NCBI GenBank assembly: GCA_047967505.1
Contig: CM106540.1
Reading direction: 5' to 3' (one strand)
From: Dipteris shenzhenensis
Lineage: Eukaryota; Polypodiophyta; Polypodiopsida; Gleicheniales
DNA length: 64,000 nucleotides
Shown: positions 46,096 through 57,978 of the stretch, piece after piece
Numbering within the stretch: the stretch's first letter is position 1
Layout of the letters: each line of letters opens with the position of its first letter
The notes under the pieces: model-generated
What the model was told of the DNA's origin: nothing
Database searches by the model: none
What the model saw: the letters and a program-made list of their open reading frames with translations, nothing else
Translations under genes and position numbers: made by a program

Positions 46096-46499
46096 AGGTA
46101 CGTATCACCAACATCTATATCTACATTTTGAACAACAAGAATGGCACTTTTCTTCTTTTTCTTCTTTGATACTCTTGTGCTTGCTAGCTTTCCCCATTCC
46201 TTCCATAGTTTTGGAGACAAAGCAAGTAATTGACCAAAGATCATATGAGCTTCCTTTTCTTTAAGGTCAGACAACAAGTCATAGCTTCCAATGCCTCGTC
46301 CTAAAGGAAATTCTGACTAGCTAATTCTCCTTCTAGATGCCTTCTTTTTCTTACTACGCCATTTCTCTTCATGATGTTTCTCATCTACTTCTTCCTTACT
46401 TTCTTCTTATTTTGCTTTACCACGCCCCCATTTAGCCATCATTACCTCTCTTTCCTCATCCCCTGAGGAAAACAGTGCTCCCCCAGAGAGCTCGATTCA

Positions 46500-49400
46500 C
46501 ACAAAGTCAAGTATCTCTTGGCTCCTATCACCTTGAGGCTAATAGAATATCTCTAGTGACTAACTCTCACCGATTAGATTTTTTCCTTTAAAATTTTGAT
46601 AAAATCCTAGGATTCAAGTTCAATTTTGAGTTAGTAGTTATGTGTGCGATGAAATGGAAAGGCTACCTGCCACCACTGCAACCTAGTTTGGAGCATTTAA
46701 TCTAAATTTTGGTAGCCATAGAAAAAGTGATGGAAGAGGAAAACGTTTTTGGAGAAGATGGATAGGTGATTGAATAGTGGAGGATAAGGCACCAATAAGG
46801 AATGTTTTTGTTTTGTAGATCACAAGAAAAGGATTTTGGTCTTTCCACCATCCTCATCATGACCTAGTTGTAAGTTCAAGTTTTGGGATTCAAGGCCTTC
46901 TCTAGTGGTTCGACTGCAACCTCAAGAACAAGGACCTAGTAGAGGGAGATTTGGCACTCCTATACAGCATTCATAATACCAAACGCAAGCTAAAGTACCA
47001 AGGTATGGGTCCCTACCGCATGGTTGAGATCACTTCCCAAGGGTCATGCCAAATAGCCACCCTTGATGGGACAGAAATGGATGGCTACCTTAATGGGATC
47101 AAATTAAAAAGATACTATGGCCCACTCACTCTCTCCACCCTTCAAGCCATGCATAGAGGAAAAGAACTCAAGGCCGAGGTGGCCAAAATGAAACGCCAGG
47201 CCATCGAGGAAGCCAGAACCCATAACGCTAAGCTCCGATAGGGTAAGCAAATGACACTACTGAAGGTAACAACTAAACAGATGCAACTAACGGATGAGCT
47301 AATAGTAGAGCCAGCTAGGTTGCTTGTTCAACTGTAGGTTCCGCACATGCGCATCAAAGCACTCGTAGATCTAGGAGCGAGCCACAACAACATCTCTCGT
47401 GAGGCTTGGGAAAAGCTACAGGTACCCCTAACCCTCATCGTCGCTTCAGTAAGAGCTATAAACGGCCAACTCCTACAAACCTTGGGTTTTGTGAATTTAA
47501 GTCTAATGGTTGTTTGCCAAGTAGTGGATATATGCTTTTATGTTCTCCCCATAGAAGCAACCGACGAACAGATTATATTGGGAAGAACCTAGTGCTACAC
47601 CGTGAACTGTCAAATCGACTGGTGTGCTCGGACTGCATCACTCATAGATAGTGGACGGCAGTAGTCCCACAGTGTGGCTGCTCCTTTAGTTCCACCCTTG
47701 TCGGCCCACAACAACAAAGCTATACAAGAGGGCGGACCAAAAGCCCCACTCACCTCCAACACCCCAACAAAAGTCCCACCCCGAAGGGAGAAGAAAGCCA
47801 GCTGCAGTGGTAAATCGGTGCCATTGCTCGCTCCACCGCCACTAACGTCCCCCACTTAGAAAATGCATGAACATCAAGTACAAGAGGCTATCCTTTATGC
47901 CCAATGTCACTTCAATCGGACCCGATGCCTAGAGGAAGTCCAAACAGCACAGAAGACCCTAGTCGCCTCAAGGACATCTCTTCCAAAACCATTTGTTACA
48001 AGAAGAAGACCACACCGTCAGCTGGCACTTCGAGCCTCAAGCTCTACTCCACCTCCTCCACTGCCACATTCCCCCAATAGCTCTGTTAGCACCAATCTAC
48101 AAGCCAGTTGCTTGCACAATATGAGGACCGCCAAATGTAAGAATTCATGAGCCGACAACTATGACTCCAGCAGGCAGATTCTTAGAACAAGGGCAAACGG
48201 GTTCAGGAGGAGCCCATCCTCATCGAAGACCTCCATGGTGACGAAACAATCACCATTGGCCTCCATCTAGGAGCCAAAGCCATGCCAACCACTCCCGTTG
48301 TGCCCTATGTCTTGGTCTCCACAACCCCCAGGAGACCACATCCTTCGCCATTGGCACCTCTTCCTCTTCATGGGCAAACCTAGCAAAGGCCTTACAGTTT
48401 TGCAGTGCGCCCCAATATAGGCACCAGGTGGCTATAGCCACATATCAGCCGAGCAATTATCGAGTGTGGACGTGATGGAACGATGCTTATTTGAAGCCAT
48501 GGCACAGCTCCCACAGGTCACACGCACAATTTTGCATAGGAGGTAGGAACAAGCCTCACAGCTCTCAGCTAGTCTCCTTCAGGCATAGCTCTCTGCGCAC
48601 GACAACCAATCTGTAATGGTTGCCGCCCAAGCCACGGGTCAAGTAGCTGTACAGAGAGCAGAGGAGTACCATGAGAAAGCTAAAGAGCTTGAGCTAGCCC
48701 TTACAAAGCTCAAAAATGACCTTGCCACAAGCAAATCCTTGGTCCAAACTCTCATGGACTAGGTTGACAAGGCAGAATCTAGCCTGCAAACCACATCAGG
48801 AATGAAAATCCAAATTCTGCAGGATCTCCTAGCATAAGAACGGGAACTTACAGTGTCCCTCCAAGCAGAGAACAAATGACAGCGTGCCCCCGACCAATCA
48901 AAGGAGTCAGGTTTGGAAGACCGGGAGCAATAGGAGTTCTGGATGTATAGGGAGGTCTCTGCACAGTTCACCACATACACACTTGCACCACACACCATCC
49001 CCCAAACCCTCGAAATGCACTCCGACACACTCCGTACACAAAACCTCATCTTCCACTTAGACCTCACAGCTCCACTTCCTCCTAACGCCCTCCAAACCAT
49101 CCTCTGTCGCCATAACCCCGACCATTGTTGCCCCATCCTAGCCATGTCATACTTCTCCTTAGATCTCCAACCCACTTCTCTCTCTCTCTCCTCCGCCCCT
49201 CCGACCTCCAGACTCTAGCCGCCCATCCCATCCTCCTCAATTTTCACGCATGGTGCCGCATCATCATGGAGTCCCTTAATTATCTTATGGACAATGAAGT
49301 GATGCAAATCGCAAAGCCCGAGGAACTCACGTCGTGGGTTTGCACCCCCAAAAATATGCAAGCATACATTAATTGGATGTAGACCTATGGCCGAGCCTCT

Positions 49401-49740
49401 GCAATCCAATCTCAAGGGCACCTTGCGACATTCCAGTCCACCACCTACAACCCCCTCGGCATAATAATCCTCTTCAATAGGGTGCTACAAGCTCTCCAAG
49501 ACTCACTTGAGTCCTTGGTGAGCAAGTTTGAAATAATTCATGTAGCATAACCCAAGGAAGTCACTGAGGAAGATGGCCAAGAAGCCATCACCCTCTTTAA
49601 TGCTATTGTTCCTTCTGCCAAAATTCCACCACCACCTCCTCTGGATTCCGCCCAACCCACCCAACAAGCCACCCAACCTCCCCTCCCTTGGACAACATTG
49701 CCTGAGATAAGGGTAGCTTTTTCATCATATGATTACAAGC
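46500..49740 (+). pseudogene. Plus-strand gypsy-like remnant: integrase tail, protease-like piece, coiled-coil/proline-rich ORF
   Basis: From about 46925 the plus strand reads 'GDLALLYSIHNTKRKLKYQG' then 'MGPYRMVEITSQGSCQI', the C-terminal domain of a gypsy integrase, followed by a charged coiled coil to 47241. After stops, 47310-47592 has 'MRIKALVDLGASHNNISREA', a protease-type DxGAS site, and ends with 'QIILGRT', again protease-like. Further on come proline-rich text (47674-47859), then coiled-coil and charged text with several stops (48480-48930) and 'MESLNYLMDNEVMQIAKPEE' (49267). The order integrase end, protease, coiled-coil protein is not the normal gypsy order. Either two remnants abut or a downstream extra ORF exists. 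All parts carry stops. Confidence 0.5.
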
Positions 49741-50699
49741 CTTGATCATGTAGTGTTTGATACTACAAAAGACTTCAAACAATTATATTCAAAAGGCTTC
49801 AAGGGCTCCTATTGAATGGTTTTGGAGAGCTAATTCAAGTCGAGGTGAAGCTGTGTTAGGGCCAAGCACTTTTCCCCAGTGCTCATTAGTTCAAAAGTGA
49901 CACATACTTTTCATTTGTTATAAGCACTATTTTATTAGCTAATATTGTGCACACAAACAAAGACACAAAGCCCTAGGGTAGGGGAACAAGAGCGATACAA
50001 ACACCCAAATGCAAATATGCACATACAACCGCACACAATACAAATGCACATACTCCCTCGGGGAAGAGATAAATGTTTTATAGCTCAAGGGTGTAGGGGG
50101 GGATCTAGGAGAGAGGGAAGCACAAGGTTGGGAAGAGAATGGGGAAAGGGAGGTGCGCACGTGCACGCACATGCGCACGCACACACACATACTGATCCAA
50201 CTTTAAAATTCCTTTAGAAGCATTTAGATATTGAGATTTATAAACAAAATCATAATTTTTTTAATAGCAGGTAGCCTAGAGAGAAGTTTCCCTTTTGTAA
50301 GCCCCCATAAAGCCATGTGTACAATTGTAAGCCCTTGATCTGAGACCTAGAAGATTAAGCACTCACTTTTCTCATTAGTTGTAAAGCAATCCTTCCAAAT
50401 TTAAAAGAAAAGCATACTAGATTGAGTTCCTGAAGCTCGATTCTTTGATAATTCCAAACGTTGTTTCTATATATGAGCAACTCCATCCCACTCAGATAAT
50501 CTTGAAATAAACATTGGCTCTTCTTGATTCAACAAAATAGCTTAGAGGAAGAGAAAGGGATGGCAGGCCAAAGCAGTAGTGTTTGTGGGATTGAAAGTAG
50601 TTGTGATGAGGTGATCATAGCATTGGTTTGCATTGTCTATAGTTGTGATGAGACGATCATAGCATTACTATCTACAGTGATAGGACCTTAGCACTTTGC
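49741..50699. other. Non-coding DNA
   Basis: No gene seen. It includes a purine-rich stretch (50090-50150) and an AC/GC-rich 'GCACGTGCACGCACATGCGCACGC' tract at 50154-50190. It may include the LTR of the element to the left, which I could not define. Confidence 0.45.
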
Positions 50700-52420
50700 T
50701 TTGAGTTGTAGAGGGGAAGCCTACCTAGGCTCTACCATCAAAATTGTTGTAATTACCATGCCTGCCTACTTCAACAGTTATCAATGGCAAAAAACTAAGG
50801 ATGTTGGAGCTATTTCAAGCCTTAATGTGATCAGAATCATCAAGCTGACTGCAACTACTATTGCCTACAACTTGCACAAGAAGTCTACTCACACTGGTGA
50901 ACAAAATATCCTTATCTCCAATTGGGAGGTGGAAGTCAAGGCCACGGCCAGAGATACACCGCAACGGCGGTGAAGACTTTGACAATAGGATGGTATTGAG
51001 GCCAACCTCCCTAGACTTCCCATTTCTTCGTCAACAGCTAAATTTGAAGAGGTAATCCCCAATAGTTTCTGGAATTCAAAATTGAAGGCAGAATAGAGCT
51101 TGTGTTCTATCTTTGAGCATTGATCAGAGACACTGTCTACGCGATTGTCAGCTAAAATCAGCATAGCCTCTAATGGATTGACAGTGTATAATCATCTAGC
51201 TTGAATTTCTTCTTTGTTTTGATAAAAGAATGTAGGCTGGTCAATTGTCATCGAGTCTACGATATGTCATTGCTAGTTTTCTCATATAAGAATAAATCCC
51301 GTTGATGATAGAACGTACAAGAGTTGAAGCAATTGTTGATGTGCACAATGATGAAGCTAGAATCTACCTGAGCTACTACTAGAGCTCAAGCAAAGGTCTA
51401 TAAAGGGAAGATGCACCATTTGGAGGAGATATTGAGATGCACTCGATAGGAGATAGATGCAGTGTGCGAGGAATGCGTGAAGGTGCGGGAAATGTTCTTG
51501 CAATCCGGATCTGCAAGTCTGCTTTCCAATGTTGTAGAAGGTTTCTCTACACACAAAAAGGATAGTCCAATGAGTGGCTCTCCCAAGACGAGAAGGACTA
51601 CCTTACAACTACATGCAATCATCCATGGCATCTTCATCTTCACGCTACCTGCAAGTGGATCATGTCTCAAGCTCTATGGCGCTCAAATCATCACGCACCC
51701 ATCTGTCTAAGCTTCATTGGAATCTACATGACGCCCAAGCTGAAACCCATGGAGGAAAACATTGCAGATATCCAGAGCAAGAACCATAATAATTGAGCAT
51801 TATATGCCGCGGATCATCCAACACAGCCAGCTTGGGAGCATCAGTCACGTACCCATCTATTTGAATCACTTCGTCCAAGAGTTTAAGAGAAAATACAAGA
51901 AGGATATAGGTGGGAATGCTAGAGTCCTTAGTCGGCTGAGGACTTCTTGCAAGAGAGCTAAGAGGACTCTCTCTTCTACAGCATACAACCCTTGAGATAG
52001 GCTCCCTCTATAAAGGTATTGATTTCTACTCCACAATCATGGCGAGCTAGGTTTAAAGTAATGAACATGAATTTGTTCAGAAAGTGCATGGAACCTGTTC
52101 AGAAATGTTTGCGAGATGCCAAGATCGATAAAGACTAGATTCACAAAGCCATTCTAGTGGTAGGATCAACTTAAATTCCCAAAGTGCAACAACTATTGTA
52201 GAATTTCTTCAATGGCAAGGAGCTCTCCAAGAGTATCAATCCAAAAGAGGTGGTAGCTTATGGTGCCACAGTACAAGCAGAGAAGGTGATGAGAACGTGA
52301 AGAGCTCGCTACTTCTAGACATGACACCACTTAACTTGGGGCTGGAGTTTGCCAATGGAGTTATGATCGTGCTTATTCCCAGAACATTCCTACTAGAAAA
52401 GAGCAAATCTTTTACAGCAG
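50700..52420 (+). pseudogene. HSP70 pseudogene split by an insertion
   Basis: Cytosolic HSP70 text is clear on the plus strand. 50705-50993 reads '[20 protein letters not shown]', '[11 protein letters not shown]' and 'GEDFDNRM' (active genes: EAYLG.TIK.AV.TVPAYFNDSQRQ and [10 protein letters not shown]), with the GGGTFDVS block deleted. About 51858-51995 reads '[20 protein letters not shown]', the direct continuation of NRMV-NHF. 52020-52412 gives '[10 protein letters not shown]', 'KVQQLL', '[20 protein letters not shown]' and 'DMTPLNLGLE'. Many stops and shifts are present. HSP70 folds proteins using ATP; this copy is dead. It lacks the first 120 or so residues and the C-terminal third. About 860 bp of unrelated DNA sits at 50995-51855. 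Confidence 0.85.
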
Positions 52421-53311
52421 GTAGCTTAGGGGAAAGTTTGAGTTTTTTGAGCTCTCCTTGAGCCACTTGTCACAATTGTGGGCATTGATTTCAAGAAAAT
52501 CTAATGGTGTGAAAAGTAAGGTGCAAAAGCATAGTTAAGCTTTTTATCAAAAGGATGGGAGAAAAGCATAGAAGTGCTTTTGCCATAAATCTATATAATT
52601 CGTACATGATTGTCAGCATTATTTTTGTGTCTTCAAACAACACAGGAGAGGCCTAGTTGCTTATGTGTCTTCAACCAAGATTCTGAGGTAAGATTCTCTC
52701 CCAGCCGATGTGCATTCGGTATTTTTTGTTTATAGATTTGAGGTTGCAAGACAACTGAATGATTAGAGCTCTATGGGAATGATGCTGATCAATCTATATA
52801 TCTATCTATCACTCCGCAGTTCACATTAGCTACAATGGAGACACTGCGGTGAGGTTGTTGGAAGCCCACCACCAGCAGCCTCCAAGATTTGGTGTTAAGC
52901 AGCTGCTAGCATATAAGCGTAGCAAGGGCCTTGAAGAGATGAAGGCACTTGTGGCATAGCCTTGGCAGGTGAAGCTTTGGAGAGCCTTGCGACGACCTTA
53001 TGCTCTACTCTCACAAGCCTAAAAGCTCGACTTACTCCCATTTTCCTGAGGTTGGAGAGGCACGTAACATTGGATAAGTGGAGAGTGAGAATGTTACGTG
53101 GTCTACTTTGTACTTCCTCTAATCATAGCTATCTTTTTGTGCTGTCCAAAGTCTACTAAACGATCTAAGAATGTTGGAATCATCCCGCTCAAGGAACACG
53201 TAGATCCTCTTAGACTCACATTGGCAAGTTTTTGGGATATTGTCTCTAAGATCAAAGAAATCGCCAAAAGATGATGAGAATTTGAATTTTTCCTATCATG
53301 CAGCTCATAGT
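52421..53311. other. No certain gene
   Basis: A 65-residue open frame at 52962-53159 has no recognised domain. The sequence leads into the A-rich tail of the LINE on the minus strand. Confidence 0.45.
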
Positions 53312-53684
53312 GATTTTTATTTTTATTTTTGAGAAAAGAAGTTTATAATATAAGCAGTTCAGAAGATATACATTCATGATCACAAAATTACAGCTATATC
53401 AATGGTTCTGCACAACCCGAAGTATCCAACTTATTATCATTAACAAGATAGTCTCATAGTATATGGATCCCTTGAAATGGCATTCTTGGTTGAAGGACTT
53501 GAGGTGCTCTTGTTCATGACACTTGATCTCTACGAAGAAAAGTTCGAGGTCACTATCATAGATCTGGGATGCCTGCTAACCATCCAAAAAACAAAAATTA
53601 TGTGTCTGTAACATTCGGATTGAATTGAAATTCATTTTTGGAAACCCAAACAAACCACAATGCATGTGCCCGTATGAGTGCCCA

Positions 53685-53921
53685 TCATGTGTGCTTGACT
53701 TTTGATGCATCCCCAAGAAGTATTGCTTTCCAATTGACTAGCTCTCCTAACTGTAACTGCACTCTTTTCCAGACTTCCTTAGCTGAAGGGCATGCCACAA
53801 ATAAGTGAAAAACATCTTTTTGAGATCCCGGACAACGTTGACACTTGCCATCACCTTTTCCTATCCTCACCCCCCTTGCATTTGTCCAAACCGCCTTATG
53901 CATGACGAGCAAGGTTGACAT
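53685..53921 (-). pseudogene. zf-RVT domain of the LINE
   Basis: Seventy-eight residues near the end of ORF2. It reads 'KCQRCPGSQKDVFHLFVACP' then 'SAKEVWKRVQLQL', giving the C-x2-C...H-x4-C pattern of the zinc-binding domain found after RT in plant LINEs. It is separated from the RT by about 900 bp of frame-broken text ('CKSFLWVG' and similar), which is the thumb/linker region. Confidence 0.75.
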
Positions 53922-54873
53922 CTTCTCCGGAATGGCTTTTGACCAAATATAGTGGAATCTCCGCTTCTAACATTGCGCAGAGTCAGAGGAGTTCCAACAA
54001 GAATTTAGAATGGGGATCATGTCTTCAATATAATCGTAGGGGTAGGCACAAGAAGCAAGTGGGGGGAGAGTATCTAGCTAAACTCTAAGGCGTAGTTAAG
54101 CACTGAGCCCCCCTTCCATTGTATGTCTCCTTCCCAAAGTGCTAGTCTAGTCGAGACAAAGAGTGTATCCTGATTGATAAGTCTGAATTCCCTCCTGATT
54201 TCAAGCATAGTTTTTCATCTGAATTGGTCCCTTTGCCACAATTAACCCCAAGATTGGAGGCCCTTGTTGAAAAGGAAGTAGGTTTTGAGAAAATCATTGT
54301 TGCTTAGTAAAGCATTTCTATGTATTACGGAAGCCTAGATGGAGTCCAGCCTCATAAAGGAGCCTTTTCCGGAGAAACACAATTGGGCTTTGGTTGATTC
54401 AAGTGCCTTCCAAAGAGATTTCCATAAGTCACTTCCCTTTGTTGAGCAAGGTTCATGACAAAAAAAAGCAGACAAGATTGGGTATTTTTTCCACCTCTTA
54501 GCAATGACAAGTTGAATATGCTTGGAATTCTATGCTAGCAGTGTAGCCCAATCAAGCTCAGGGCTTAGGAGGACTTTGAGAATCCATGTAGCAGCCAACT
54601 TTGCAGCCACCTGTTTGATGTCTACTACCCCCAGTCCTCCTTCACTCTTGGGTCGAGTGCAAAAGTTTCATCTAACTTAGGCGATCCTGTTAGATCCTAC
54701 CCACAGAAAAGATTTGCATTTGGAGAAAAACTTGTCCAGACCCGCCTGACTTGGATGCCAACAAGACAAGTAGAAAATGGTAATGGGGTAAAGTAAATGG
54801 TTGAGAACCATTCGTCTTCACACCAGATTGGCTTGAAATCCTCTCCACTTTTCCAACTTAGCACTGAATCTGT

Positions 54874-55721
54874 TTAGCACCTAGTCGCAACCCATGGGTA
54901 TGTCGAACAGTCTGAAACAGAGTGCCTTTCTGGATCAGTTGGACAGCCCATGCAATTTAGCTCAACTTGAGGCTTTCCACTATGGGTGAAATATCTCGTT
55001 TTGTTGTGGTTGATGAGTGAGCCTGAGGCTAAACAATAGCTTTCCAGGCATTCCATAACCTCACTCATGTCACGAGGTGCACAAGATTAGTGTTTGTGAA
55101 TTGTTGCATAACCAGCTGCTTTCCAGAAGGAAATTCAATGCCTTTGACTATTCCCTCAGAAGTTTTATCAATGAGCAACCAGCCTAAAGCGTTAGCTGCT
55201 ATGGCATAAAGGAGAGGGGCAATGGGGCAACCTTGTCTGATGGATCTTCTCAACGGGAAAGGTGAGGACATCTCACCATTAGTGCACACCTTGGCTGAGA
55301 TATTTGAGAGCAAAAGTTTGACTGCAGAGATGAAATTCGGCCCAAGTCCCATGTCTTTCATGGATTGCGTTAGGAATTCCCAACCAAGCTTGTCATAAGC
55401 TTTATCAAAATCTATTTTGATGAAGCAAATATCTTGACTCAACTCCCTAGCATGTTCACAGCCTTTCCAAATATCTACAATAGCCTCTAGGAGGTGCCTC
55501 CCTTTTATGAAACCCTTATGTTCCTGTAAAATCCATCTGTCCATCTTGTGTTGAATTCTTAGGGCTAAAGCTTTGGCAAAATTTTTGTAACTACAATTAA
55601 GCATAGTCAGCGGTCTCCAGTTTTTAATCAAATCCTTTCTTCCTTCTTTAGGAATCAGCTTGATTATTCCTCTGTTCAGGTGTTCAGGAAGACAAGAAGT
55701 AGAAATGCTTTCCTGCCACAC
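54874..55721 (-). pseudogene. LINE reverse transcriptase, catalytic aspartates lost
   Basis: 55721-55065 reads 'GIIKLIPKEGRKDLIKNWRP', 'HKGFIKGRHLLEAI', 'CFIKIDFDKAYDKLGWEFL' (motif A with the first aspartate), 'RQGCPIAPLLYAIAANALGW' (motif B), then 'MQQFTNTNLVHLVT' and a stop. At this position active LINEs have QFADDT, so the two motif C aspartates are gone. 55068-54874 continues in another frame with 'CLESYCLASGSLINHNKTRY' ('F...SG..IN..KS' in family). The enzyme could not polymerise. Confidence 0.85.
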
Positions 55722-55748
55722 CTCCAGGAGTCTAGGGCCTATCCAATC

Positions 55749-56381
55749 CTAGAAGACCTTGTAAAACTCAATAGGTAGACTGTCCTCTCTCGGGGTTTTG
55801 TCGTCTTTCATGACTAGCATTGCTTCCTTGAGTTCTCCTAGCGTAAGAGGGGCCTCCAAACTTTGATGATCCAGACCTGTGATGACTACTCCTTGTCGTG
55901 CTATAGACTGGCATCTATTTCTTGCATGAACTACTCCATCATCTAATTGGATAGTATTTGAAAGCAGGTTCTTAAAATGTTCACATATGAAGTCTCTGTT
56001 TTTAGTGTCGGAATGTGCCCAACTGTTTGTACTGACTTCGAGGAAAGGAATTTCCTCTAAAGTTATCTTCTTGTAAATGAGCTTGAACGTTTCTTTGGTG
56101 GGTTTGTGAAGTTTTCCTGCCCACCATCTTCTGGTGTATAATCTAGCTGAAGAATATCTTATGGTTTCAAGTCTGGATAGTTCACTTTTAGCAAGGCGAA
56201 GGTCAATCTGCACTTGAGTATCTCCATTGTGCGCCTGAGCTTCAAGAGTATCGAGTCTCTTTTGGACAGCATCCAATCTCTTACAGTGGGCTTTGCCCTT
56301 GAGCTTTTTGGCTTTCTTTAGTATTTCTTGTGTTTTAAGGACGTTTCGTAGCCAAAAGTCGTTGTTGATACATCTTTGCAT
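55749..56381 (-). pseudogene. LINE ORF2 linker between endonuclease and RT
   Basis: A 210-residue open piece rich in Lys, Arg, Leu and Glu ('KKAKKLKGKAHCKRLDAVQK', 'ARLYTRRWWAGKLHKPTKE', ending 'DDKTPREDSLPIEFYKVF'). Plant LINEs have this linker, including the block that reads 'DKSPGPDGF...FY...W' before the RT. The ending here is a mutated form of that block (KTPREDSLPIEFYK). Confidence 0.7.
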
Positions 56382-56421
56382 CTAGGGGCAGTCAGCCCAT
56401 AGCTCCTTCACTTTGGATCGT

Positions 56422-57260
56422 TTAGTACCTACCTGGAAAAGGCTTGGGTCCAGCCTTAAACCAAGATGAGGCTCTAGTTCGTACCAAGTCGCATTGAATT
56501 AAAAGTGGTTTGTTATCAAAGAGTGAAAACATGGAATAGAAAGTACTTTTGTAGCTAGAGGTGGTTTGGAGGAGAGTTTGAGAAAGATAGGCTTTGTCAA
56601 GACTTGCTTCTCTCCTTGACTCCCCTATTTGCCTATTGGACCAAGTGAAGTCCCCTGCACAGATCATGTCAACCAACTGAAGATAATCTTTAAGGTCGCT
56701 TCATGAATGAAGCTTGGAACCTCTTAATGTGGTGCCTTTACCCAACCATCTATCAGAGCTTCTTTCAACCATGTCAAAGTCTCCCATCAACACAACCTCA
56801 TCCCCTAGATTTAATAAGGACTGCCAAGTAGTACATCTCTCACGACAGCTTGTAGGTGCATACACTGCCACCAATGAGAACTTGATTCCTTTGAGAAGGC
56901 ATTTCAACAAAATCCATCTGTTGTCTGTGTCAACAACAACATCTAGGATGCTTTGGGAATAGTGTGACGAAATTCCAAAAGCACACCCTCCTCTACCTTA
57001 TTCATGAGAGGTGGCAAACCAAGTCCTCCTCTTATCAATACACTTGAGTCGAGCGTCTAGAATTTCTCCTGTAGTTTTAACCTCTTGTAGAGCAAAAAGG
57101 TTGAAGAAAGAGAATTATCTTTCTGCCAAGTGGCCAAGATACCTGCCCTGTTGGGGTCAATGAGACCACGAACGTTCAGGGAAAGGAAAGAAATTGGTTT
57201 ACTTACCATGCTTTTTCTGCCCCTTTTTGGCCGTGGGGTTTGGGCTACTTGTATGCACAA
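56422..57260 (-). pseudogene. LINE AP-endonuclease domain, frame-broken
   Basis: 57260-57057 has 'ISFLSLNVRGLIDPNRAGIL' (N-terminal endonuclease block). 56910-56701 has 'FSLVAVYAPTSCRERCTTWQ' and 'VVLMGDFDMVERSSDRW' (active form GDFN). 56676-56422 has 'DFTWSNRQIGESRREASLDK' (active form FTW.N......SRLDR). Three frames and stops separate them. The domain would nick target DNA at T-rich sites. Confidence 0.8.
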
Positions 57261-57978
57261 TAGGACCTTTGGTTGTAGAAAGTCTCCTCTTGCTGTGAAT
57301 CGTGGCTGTAGGTTTACCTTTGACCACTATATCTTTATTCGGTTGAGGGGGTAGAGGAAGATCTTCCTCCGATTCACAAGATCCTATGTCAGCATATCAT
57401 CACTCTTAATGACTTCATCTTCAAAGTCCTTGGCCAACTCTTCTCCCTGTTCAAGCTTGGGAATGAGCTAGAGGTTGGGTTCAGGGACCATCTTTGATAA
57501 TGCCTCGAAAGTGTTCTTCATTGGGATGTCATGAGTAAGCCTGGGTTCAGGTAGCTGAGTGCCGTTCTTTTTTGGTTTAACCAGGCTCATTGGTCGAATA
57601 GGAGCTTTCGACTGTTTGGGAGCTTCAAGCTATTTGGGAGTCCATTTTTCCTTAGGAACCTGAGGAGGATCAGTGTTCCCTTTGGTCTTGGATAGCTTCA
57701 AGGGACAGCTTTTAACTGTGTGGTCAGACAGACCACACAAAAACCATGAATAAGCAAGTTCTTATACATAACTTTTTGTTCTTTGATCACTCCACCCCTA
57801 CGATTGGGGATGACAATGGTTTCATGTAACTCTTCGGCTAAATCTAAATGTACGCAGACCTGAGGATTGTCCTTGGGATTAACGAACTACTCTCTTCCAA
57901 CACTAACTACCTCTCCTAGGCTGCTGCAAATTGAAGCAGCTTGATTACCAGTGAGAAAGGCAAGTCAAGAAGTTCTAC

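Larger units (their letters stand above)
42642..46490 (-). mobile_element. Ty3/gypsy retrotransposon with two RNase H domains, 5' truncated
   Basis: Minus-strand pol order is protease (46095-45751), reverse transcriptase (45283-44315), RNase H (44305-44123), second RNase H (44141-43443), damaged integrase (about 43490-42699), polypurine tract and LTR. PR-RT-RH-INT order makes it Ty3/gypsy. A second archaeal-type RNase H is characteristic of the Tat/Athila branch. Upstream of the protease a short lysine-rich piece (46277-46083) may be the end of gag. No 5' LTR was found. Several frame changes show it is inactive. Confidence 0.8.
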
